Under the pieces are notes generated by a model, which ran no database searches, was not told the origin of the DNA, and saw only the letters and a program-made list of their open reading frames with translations. Positions 1 to 4,316 of a stretch of DNA of 7,152 bases are shown here, in pieces; the first letter of the stretch is position 1, and every line of letters starts with the position of its first letter. The stretch comes from Microcoleaceae cyanobacterium UBA11344 (GTDB lineage: Bacteria > Cyanobacteriota > Cyanobacteriia > Cyanobacteriales > Microcoleaceae): the NCBI GenBank assembly GCA_003483675.1, contig DMYK01000067.1:322-7473 (forward strand). The letters are read 5' to 3'. A program made the translations under genes and the position numbers.

Positions 1-47
1 TGCGCACTGCGCACCTTACCAACCACAAATAGTGTAAAAATTGCACC

Positions 48-60
48 GCGTCAGTCCTAA
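48..60 (-). repeat. Possible end of a TAGGACTTAC-type dispersed repeat
   Basis: Read on the minus strand this is TTAGGACTGACGC, one base different from TTAGGACTTACGC, a sequence I recall at the ends of small mobile or palindromic elements in filamentous cyanobacteria. Related AGGACTTAC copies lie at 4186 and 6384 on the plus strand. It sits just beyond the stop codon of the thioredoxin gene. The rest of positions 1-70 shows only a tandem TGCGCAC pair at 1-14 and nothing coding. A chance match is possible for so short a motif. Confidence 0.3.
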
Positions 61-70
61 TTTAGATATT

Positions 71-616
71 TTAAGGAGCAGGAACTTGTTGCTGAAAATT
101 GCGATTACCTTTATACCCGGATAAAATAGCAAGTTTTCCCAAAGATTGCGTGCCAATATAATATTTTCCCCGAATTTCCCAACTTGGATAAGCTTTGATA
201 TTTGCGGCTTTGCACAAATCTGGCTGAGCATCTTTACCTCTGGGAGTGCACTCAATGTAAGTAAGTACAGTCAATGCTTCTTTGCCAAAAAGTTCTTGTT
301 GCTTGTGACAGTAAGGACACCAGTAAGCACCGTACATTCTAGCTTTAATGGTCTGCAAATGGGTGGCTAAAGCTATTTGCTCCGGGCCTGATTCGGTAGT
401 GATCTCTGGGCCTTCTTGTTCGATCGCAGGCGACGGGAAAGGCGAAGGAGAAGGGGAAGGGGGAGGGGGAGTTTGTGCTAAATTTTGAGTGGATTTGTCG
501 CTGGGACTGAACTGTACAATTCCTCCCTTGGCTTTGGCACCGATGAAAATCCCGAAAGTTAGGATAATGCCGATCGAACATAAGTTGAATTTGCTGAGTC
601 TTATCTTGGATTTCAT
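71..616 (-). CDS. Exported thioredoxin-fold protein, VKOR-associated type (stand-alone)
   Basis: This 181-residue protein is probably a periplasmic or thylakoid-lumen thiol oxidoreductase. Residues 10-28 form one hydrophobic segment ending in AKA, which fits a signal peptide or membrane anchor. A Pro/Ser-rich linker (about 50-64) follows, then a thioredoxin fold (about 80-175). The active site is W-CPYC with Cys100 and Cys103, the cis-proline is Pro144 in YPSW, and a second pair, Cys123 and Cys135, lies between them. The stretch around AYWCPYCHKQQELFGKEA and the GTQSL..LA..SGY ending closely resemble the thioredoxin domain fused to the C-terminus of cyanobacterial VKOR, which oxidises partner proteins through its thioredoxin. 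Here the VKOR membrane domain is absent and no VKOR gene is in the window. It therefore probably receives electrons from, or passes them to, a VKOR encoded elsewhere (inference). No strong Shine-Dalgarno precedes the ATG at 616. The start is chosen because the signal peptide begins there. Confidence 0.88.
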   Translation of the reverse strand: MKSKIRLSKFNLCSIGIILTFGIFIGAKAKGGIVQFSPSDKSTQNLAQTPPPPSPSPSPFPSPAIEQEGPEITTESGPEQIALATHLQTIKARMYGAYWCPYCHKQQELFGKEALTVLTYIECTPRGKDAQPDLCKAANIKAYPSWEIRGKYYIGTQSLGKLAILSGYKGNRNFQQQVPAP

Positions 617-758
617 GTTGGATTTGCTAGGATTTTACCAGTTTGAGCGATCGCCTCTACAACATTGTGTACCACAAAGATGTTAGCTGTGGCTAGTTTT
701 TTCAATAAAAGTTTACTTTCGGCGTTGTGATTAGGAAAGCGATCGCCCTCACAAACAA
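617..758. other. Intergenic stretch between two minus-strand genes
   Basis: These 142 bases separate the sigma-like gene from the thioredoxin gene. They contain two HIP1 octamers (647-654 and 739-746). A small interrupted hairpin lies at 661-684, with core TTGTG/CACAA arms and a TAC loop, flanked by AACA and TGTT. There is no convincing intrinsic terminator, since no GC-rich stem is followed by a T-run on the minus strand. Weak read-through from the upstream gene is therefore possible. No small ORF with a ribosome binding site was seen. Confidence 0.5.
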
Positions 759-1493
759 TCACCATTCAGCTAGAACGTCCGGGTATTCTTCAGCAATTTT
801 TCTGGCTATTTCTTGCACTTTTAAAAATCCTGTCCGTCTCCAAAAAGAGCGAATAGTTGGTGCCTTGATCTTCAACTGTCGGGCGATGGTGGACATTTTT
901 GCTGGCGATTCATCCAAAAGCAATTTTTGAGCAATGATTTGACAGTTGCAGTCGGGACGGTTGCGAGGATGACAGTTGCGAAGTTCCTGTTCTGGATCTC
1001 CATTTAAATAATTGGCGATCGCCCGTGCTAAAGCTTGTTTTTCTTCTCTCTCAATCCGTTCGATTTCCGCGTCCCAACCATCCAAACAGCCCTTGTAAAA
1101 TTTGCCGGATTCTAAAGCCTCTAAAGGAAGTGTGTTTTGATTTTTACCATTTTTGCCAGTATATAAATCTTGAATTCGATACCTGAGATGACCGTTAACC
1201 CAAGTGATGAGACTGGCTTGAATCGGAGAACGTTGGGGATTAAACTCGTGAAGGTGTTTGTTTAACCATAGCCAAGTTTTATTCTGGGCTTCATAATAAT
1301 AGGGATGAGAAACTTTTGACAATTTTGGTGAGAGTTGCAGTTTCCGAAATAATCGATCGACCATTTTTCGACGCTGGGTAAGATCCACGGAGTTCGAGCG
1401 AATTTTTAGAAGTAGTTGACATAATAATTCGTCTTGGGGACTGCGATCGGAATATTTTTCCAGTTTCAACCTGAATTCATCTATGGGAGCCAT
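759..1493 (-). CDS. Divergent sigma-70-like protein of the cyanobacterial DUF1822/CHAT-associated type
   Basis: This 244-residue protein is probably a transcription factor related to sigma-70. Residues about 60-111 (YYYEAQNKTWLWLNKHL through WVNGHLRYRIQDLY) resemble the region 2 core-binding helices of cyanobacterial sigma-like proteins. Residues about 185-220 (MSTIARQLKIKAPTIRSFWRR) form a region-4-like helix-turn-helix. Between them a conserved-looking DPEQELRNCHPRNRPDCNCQ block carries Cys164, His165, Cys172 and Cys174. Homologous cyanobacterial proteins are often encoded near DUF1822 and CHAT genes (recalled from the family), and both occur downstream here on the opposite strand. It is much shorter than a housekeeping sigma factor, so real sigma activity is unproven. 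I chose the ATG at 1493 because AAAAGG lies six bases upstream. A GTG at 1499 would add two residues but overlaps that ribosome binding site. Promoter specificity cannot be read from the sequence. Confidence 0.8.
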   Translation of the reverse strand: MAPIDEFRLKLEKYSDRSPQDELLCQLLLKIRSNSVDLTQRRKMVDRLFRKLQLSPKLSKVSHPYYYEAQNKTWLWLNKHLHEFNPQRSPIQASLITWVNGHLRYRIQDLYTGKNGKNQNTLPLEALESGKFYKGCLDGWDAEIERIEREEKQALARAIANYLNGDPEQELRNCHPRNRPDCNCQIIAQKLLLDESPAKMSTIARQLKIKAPTIRSFWRRTGFLKVQEIARKIAEEYPDVLAEW

Positions 1494-1567
1494 AATCACC
1501 CTTTTAGTAAATGTACTGGATGTAAGACTGTGAAAACTTTGGGTTAGGTTGGTAGAGATGAAAAATG

Positions 1568-1597
1568 ATTAAACTAACTCGCAGACTTTAGGTACAA
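1568..1597 (-). promoter_or_regulatory. Possible promoter of the sigma-like gene
   Basis: On the minus strand a TTGTAC -35-like box (1592-1597) and a TTTAAT -10-like box (1568-1573) are 18 bases apart, about 75 bases upstream of the sigma-like start. Two GGTACA direct repeats begin at 1591 and 1625, the first overlapping the -35 box. They could be a regulator site or chance. This is a weak, AT-rich match found by eye. Confidence 0.25.
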
Positions 1598-1712
1598 TTC
1601 GGACAGCTCACCTAAACCTAGTTTGGTACAGTTGTTACTTCTACACATTTTCCCGGAGTGGCATAATCAAAACAAGGCTAAAATTCACACACAAAGTTCA
1701 CAACTTTTATGA

Positions 1713-1748
1713 AAAAATCACAAAAATCACAAAAATCACAAAAATCAT
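1713..1748 (+). repeat. Four tandem 9-bp repeats AAAAATCAC in the divergent promoter region
   Basis: AAAAATCAC occurs at 1713-1721, 1722-1730 and 1731-1739, and AAAAATCAT at 1740-1748, with no gap. The array ends two bases before the TATAAT box at 1751 and covers the position where a -35 element would sit. No good -35 hexamer is visible. The array may therefore be a multi-copy activator or repressor site, a bent A-tract region, or a variable-length tract that alters promoter strength by slippage. The function is inference; the repeat itself is plain in the sequence. Confidence 0.85.
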
Positions 1749-1750
1749 CT

Positions 1751-1756
1751 TATAAT
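1751..1756 (+). promoter_or_regulatory. Consensus -10 box (TATAAT) for the HTH-TPR gene
   Basis: A perfect TATAAT lies 30 bases before the chosen start codon. It predicts transcription from about 1763 and a leader of roughly 24 bases containing GGGG six bases ahead of the ATG. The -35 position (about 1728-1733, CACAAA) falls inside the tandem repeats and is a poor match, so the promoter probably needs an activator or an alternative sigma factor (inference). Confidence 0.5.
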
Positions 1757-1786
1757 TACCAAAAAATAGATTAATTGGGGACAGCA

Positions 1787-2704
1787 ATGGAAGTGAAAGA
1801 AATGTTGAACTTGTTGGATAAGTGGGTTTTGGAAAAGAAAGGCAAATCGCTGGATTTTGCGGAGAAAGAGATTATTCGTCTAAGCTGGCTGGATGTGGAT
1901 TATGCGGATATGAACATTTCTGGCTATAGCCCTAGCTATGTCGAGAGAAGGCTGGCTCAGGGTTTGTGGGCTCTAGTATCAGAGGTGATTGGAGAAGGGA
2001 AAAAAGTTACTAAAAAAACATCCAAGCTGGCGATGGAAGAAGCAATCAAGAAGCGATCGCGCCCGGAAGCACCAGCAAGAGAAATGACTTTTTTTGAGGC
2101 GGCGAGGGATGCTAACAATCGAGGGTTTAAATTAAAACAAGCTGGGGAATTCATTGAAGCTCGCAAAGAATTCAATCTAGCTATTAAAATCAACCCAGAT
2201 AATGCAGCAACTTACTACAATCAGGCCTTGATGTATGAAGAAGCGGGAAAAGTCGATCTGGCGATGGAACTATATCAGGATGCAGCATTCCGTGGCTTTG
2301 CTGCTGCTTACTGCAAGTTGGGCCGTTTGTATATCATTGAATATAAAGATTTACGGAAATCTGTTGAAAAAATCGGGCTAGGTTTAAAGCTGGTTGAAAA
2401 GGAGAAAGTTGAGGATGACAAAATAGTCAAAGCAGGGTTGTTAACCTACCTTGCTTGGGCTTGGAAGGAACAAGGATGCTATGAAGAAGCTTTGGACAAT
2501 TTGCAACAGGCTATGAAACTACAGAGCGATCGGGGTTTAACTTATGGCATTATGGCCCAAGTGTACGAAAATATGGGGAATGATGCAGAAGTTGCGAAAG
2601 CTTGGAAAAACTGTCTGGAATATGCTAAGTGCGATCGACCCGATGAAGATTTTTACATTGGTAAGGCTCGTCAGCGTCTGAAGCAAATAGGTGATGCTAA
2701 TTAA
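1787..2704 (+). CDS. TPR protein with an N-terminal NACHT-associated-type HTH domain
   Basis: The protein has 305 residues. Residues about 22-70 (LDFAEKEIIRLSWLDVDYADMN, then GYSPSYVERRLAQGLWALVSEVIGE and KVTKK) match a small helical domain known at the N-terminus of many cyanobacterial NACHT, NB-ARC and WD40 signalling proteins, with the typical pattern R-x-SW-x4-Y, GYSPSY and LW-x-L-x-SE-x-G. A charged linker runs to about 100, then TPR repeats at about 104-170, a Sel1/TPR-like helix pair at about 172-187, and two more TPRs at about 219-290. No P-loop, protease or nuclease motif is visible, so this is probably an adaptor that bridges partners. The HTH may bind DNA or act as a protein-interaction module. 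The start is the ATG at 1787, preceded by GGGG at six bases. An in-frame TTG at 1775 would add four residues but leaves almost no leader after the TATAAT box. A hairpin terminator follows. Confidence 0.85.
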   Translation: MEVKEMLNLLDKWVLEKKGKSLDFAEKEIIRLSWLDVDYADMNISGYSPSYVERRLAQGLWALVSEVIGEGKKVTKKTSKLAMEEAIKKRSRPEAPAREMTFFEAARDANNRGFKLKQAGEFIEARKEFNLAIKINPDNAATYYNQALMYEEAGKVDLAMELYQDAAFRGFAAAYCKLGRLYIIEYKDLRKSVEKIGLGLKLVEKEKVEDDKIVKAGLLTYLAWAWKEQGCYEEALDNLQQAMKLQSDRGLTYGIMAQVYENMGNDAEVAKAWKNCLEYAKCDRPDEDFYIGKARQRLKQIGDAN

Positions 2705-2728
2705 AGGTAAAGTGCGATCGCGCGGTGA

Positions 2729-2776
2729 GATACCCGAATTCTTAAAGAAGTCGGGTATCGGGGAATTCTGTTTTTT
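2729..2776 (+). terminator. Hairpin downstream of the HTH-TPR gene, probable terminator
   Basis: GATACCCGA (2729-2737) pairs perfectly with TCGGGTATC (2751-2759), and the arms' inner TTCT and AGAA can extend the stem. TTTTTT follows at 2771-2776, 12 bases after the stem, which is farther than in a classic intrinsic terminator. A competing structure can form between the two GAATTC copies (2736-2741 and 2763-2768). The CCCG..TTCTT..AAGAA..CGGG layout resembles the palindrome at 4199-4267, so it may be a member of a dispersed palindrome family. Confidence 0.5.
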
Positions 2777-2790
2777 AGGTGGATTTACTT

Positions 2791-2806
2791 AAGTGCGATC
2801 GCACTT
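2791..2806. repeat. 16-bp perfect palindrome centred on HIP1
   Basis: AAGTGCGATCGCACTT is a perfect 16-base palindrome built around a HIP1 octamer. It lies between the converging ends of the HTH-TPR gene and the small minus-strand gene. A second AGTGCGATCGC copy begins at 2711. It could form a small hairpin, but no T-run follows on either strand. Confidence 0.7.
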
Positions 2807-2825
2807 GTTTGAGATTTAGCCTTAA

Positions 2826-3008
2826 TCAAGGACAGGGGTATTCATTGCCATGTCGATCGATACAAATTTCTGGTATCATGTTATTTGTGGCTGACTGAAG
2901 GGCGATTCGAGCGATTGAAGCACCTGAAACTGCGCCTAGTACCAAAGTTATGTTGCCGATCGCGATCGAGCCAATGAGGAGGGGTGAAATCAATACTTTG
3001 CTATTCAT
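2826..3008 (-). CDS. Small secreted peptide with two cysteines (60 residues)
   Basis: I do not recognise a named family. Residues 1 to about 30 (MNSKVLISPLLIGSIAIG onward to GAVSGA) form a hydrophobic signal peptide or a single membrane anchor, with possible cleavage near Ala26 or Ala30. The short mature part ends in ICIDRHGNEYPCP and has two cysteines, Cys49 and Cys59, spaced so that a disulfide loop of nine residues could form in an oxidising compartment. GGAG lies eight bases upstream of the ATG, which supports a real gene. It is convergent with the HTH-TPR gene and divergent from the DUF1822 gene, and shares an approximately 130-base promoter region with the latter. It could be a partner or signal of the neighbouring proteins, or an unrelated exported peptide. 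The function is unknown. Confidence 0.55.
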   Translation of the reverse strand: MNSKVLISPLLIGSIAIGNITLVLGAVSGASIARIALQSATNNMIPEICIDRHGNEYPCP

Positions 3009-3012
3009 ACTC

Positions 3013-3040
3013 TTGTCTCCAACTCCACTAGATTTATGAT
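3013..3040 (+). promoter_or_regulatory. Candidate promoter for the DUF1822 gene, with a flanking direct repeat
   Basis: TTGTCT (3013-3018) and TATGAT (3035-3040) are 16 bases apart and would start transcription near 3047. The -10 box is enclosed by a direct repeat CTAGATT at 3028-3034 and 3043-3049, which could be an operator. The -35 box lies just upstream of the divergent small gene's start codon, so regulation may be shared. Confidence 0.4.
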
Positions 3041-3057
3041 CGCTAGATTAGGGAGGC

Positions 3058-3141
3058 ATGAATATTACTTGCGATAGGACGAGATATGACAGGTGTCATA
3101 CTTTTTGGAAATTTCAACTTATTTTTTTACAGAGCCGCTGA
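3058..3141 (+). other. Possible 27-codon leader ORF coupled to the DUF1822 gene
   Basis: An ATG at 3058, directly behind the purine-rich AGGGAGG, opens 27 sense codons ending in TGA at 3139-3141. One base later comes the ATG at 3143 of the main protein, an arrangement typical of translational coupling. The peptide (MNITCDRTRYDRC, then a hydrophobic tail ending QSR) has no known match to me. The ribosome binding site is very close to the ATG (GG one base away, AGGG about four), so initiation may be weak. Chance is a real alternative, especially if the main gene starts at 3086. Confidence 0.25.
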
Positions 3142-3142
3142 C

Positions 3143-4183
3143 ATGAACAGAAAAGAATTGGAAGAATTAGCAGAAAAAAACTGGCATCTAGAAGACCTAT
3201 ACAAAGCTTTGGGTCAAGCTAAAAAAAATTATAAGCAAACAGAAAAACCCGAAAGCATTACTCCCAATGATCAAGACAATCTGCACGGCATACTTGCTAG
3301 AAAAAGATCCTCAGAAATTGCAATTATTTATAATAAAAGCTACGGTCAAACCAAAAATGAGTTATCCGACCGTCTCTATAAATATCTGAGAAATCTTCTC
3401 AAATACGAGCAGTCTCTGGATATTGAATCCATCGATATTCCTAATCAATTAGCAGAACGAGGATTCAAAAGAGACTCTTCTCAACAGCGTCGAGAAACCG
3501 AAAAAATTTGGTGGCGGATTACGATCGAGCTTGAAAATCCAGACAATTTACAATTACAAGCAATTGTAAACCGCCTCGGATCAGTTCTCGAAAAACCTTT
3601 GATAGTACAGAAAATAGACCAAGGCAGTACATTGCTGGCTTTTGAAAGCGATCGCTCCGAATACGATCGCATAGAAGAACTGTACAGATCGGGTCGCCTA
3701 GACGAATTATTAAAAGTGAGCGTTAGCGATTTAGGGCAAATTACCCAGGATTCGATGCTAATTTATGTGAGACAAATGTATGAAAATCTCTTTGGTGAAG
3801 GCTATCAGCCAGTAGCCTTGATATTGACTCGCAGTCAACGGAACCGATCGCGATCGCCCAACCAGGAAAACTTAGAATCTGTAGAAAGAGCAAAACTGAT
3901 TAATTTGGGTGCAAATCAATCCGTTAATTTGACGGTTGAACTGACACCAAAAGACGAAGAAATTGACACTAAAATATGGCTCGATCCATCAGGCGAGGCA
4001 GTTTACCTACCAGTTGGTTTACAAATAACAGTGTTAGATGAATTCGGTTCTCCGATTCCTCAATTACATAAACAAACTGGCAGTACAGATAACGCTATTT
4101 TACTCACCTTTAGCCTTGAGCCTGGAGAAAGATTTAGTGTTAAACTCCTTCTGGGAGATGCCAGCGTCACAGAAACATTTTAA
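3143..4183 (+). CDS. HTH-like plus partial DUF1822 multidomain protein
   Basis: This 346-residue protein has three parts. Residues 1-92 (MNRKELEELAEKNWHLEDLY, then ITPNDQDNLHGILARKRSSEIAI through LSDRLYKYLRNLL) match a cyanobacterial helix-turn-helix domain often seen in NACHT and related signalling proteins. Residues about 124-198 (RITIELENPDNLQLQAIV, VQKIDQGSTLLAFES, RIEELYRSGRLDELL) resemble a small alpha/beta domain that accompanies such HTHs and effector modules. Residues about 240-346 fit the C-terminal half of DUF1822, with LINLG, V-x-LTP, YLPVGLQITVLDEFG and a final PGERFSVKLLLGDASVTETF. The N-terminal half of DUF1822 is missing or replaced. DUF1822 has no known activity but commonly neighbours CHAT genes in cyanobacteria, and a CHAT gene follows here. 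The start at 3143 is chosen from the family-like N-terminus. An in-frame ATG at 3086 has AGGA seven bases upstream and would add 19 residues. A repeat begins two bases after the stop. Confidence 0.8.
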   Translation: MNRKELEELAEKNWHLEDLYKALGQAKKNYKQTEKPESITPNDQDNLHGILARKRSSEIAIIYNKSYGQTKNELSDRLYKYLRNLLKYEQSLDIESIDIPNQLAERGFKRDSSQQRRETEKIWWRITIELENPDNLQLQAIVNRLGSVLEKPLIVQKIDQGSTLLAFESDRSEYDRIEELYRSGRLDELLKVSVSDLGQITQDSMLIYVRQMYENLFGEGYQPVALILTRSQRNRSRSPNQENLESVERAKLINLGANQSVNLTVELTPKDEEIDTKIWLDPSGEAVYLPVGLQITVLDEFGSPIPQLHKQTGSTDNAILLTFSLEPGERFSVKLLLGDASVTETF

Positions 4184-4185
4184 TA

Positions 4186-4267
4186 TAGGACTTACTCAAA
4201 AAAACCCGGTTTCTCTGAAAAATCGTGGATATATCCGAGAGATATTGAGACAGAAACCGGGTTTTTT
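4186..4267 (+). repeat. Palindromic repeat element between the DUF1822 and CHAT genes, possible terminator
   Basis: TAGGACTTAC (4186-4195) is followed by arms AAAAAACCCGGTTTCT (4199-4214) and AGAAACCGGGTTTTTT (4252-4267). These are a perfect 16-base inverted repeat around a 37-base loop that itself contains the palindrome GGATATATCC (4227-4236). The right arm ends in a T-run, so the RNA could act as an intrinsic terminator. The element begins two bases after the DUF1822 stop codon. A shortened relative lies after the CHAT stop at 6384. It is probably a non-coding MITE-like or palindromic repeat; the class is inference. Confidence 0.75.
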
Positions 4268-4287
4268 GCCCCGCGTGTGTCCAAAAC

Positions 4288-4296
4288 TGTAATAAT
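4288..4296 (+). promoter_or_regulatory. Possible extended -10 promoter for the CHAT gene
   Basis: TGTAATAAT is an extended -10 (TGn followed by AATAAT, five of six matches). A weak TTGCCC sits at 4266-4271, nineteen bases upstream of AATAAT. Transcription would begin near 4303, leaving a leader of about 14 bases with no Shine-Dalgarno. Lying after the hairpin repeat, it would make the CHAT gene a separate transcription unit. Confidence 0.3.
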
Positions 4297-4316
4297 TAAA
4301 AATCCCCGCGCCACCT

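Noticed and set aside
146..370. Plus-strand ORF opposite the thioredoxin gene
   Set aside because: It is antisense to a clear thioredoxin fold and shows no recognisable protein features.
1713..1748. Short repeat array as a CRISPR
   Set aside because: The units are 9 bases and directly adjacent, with no spacers.
4038..4292. Plus-strand ORF of 84 codons overlapping the end of the DUF1822 gene
   Set aside because: It is in another frame of a well-supported coding sequence and runs through the palindromic repeat, with no family-like features.
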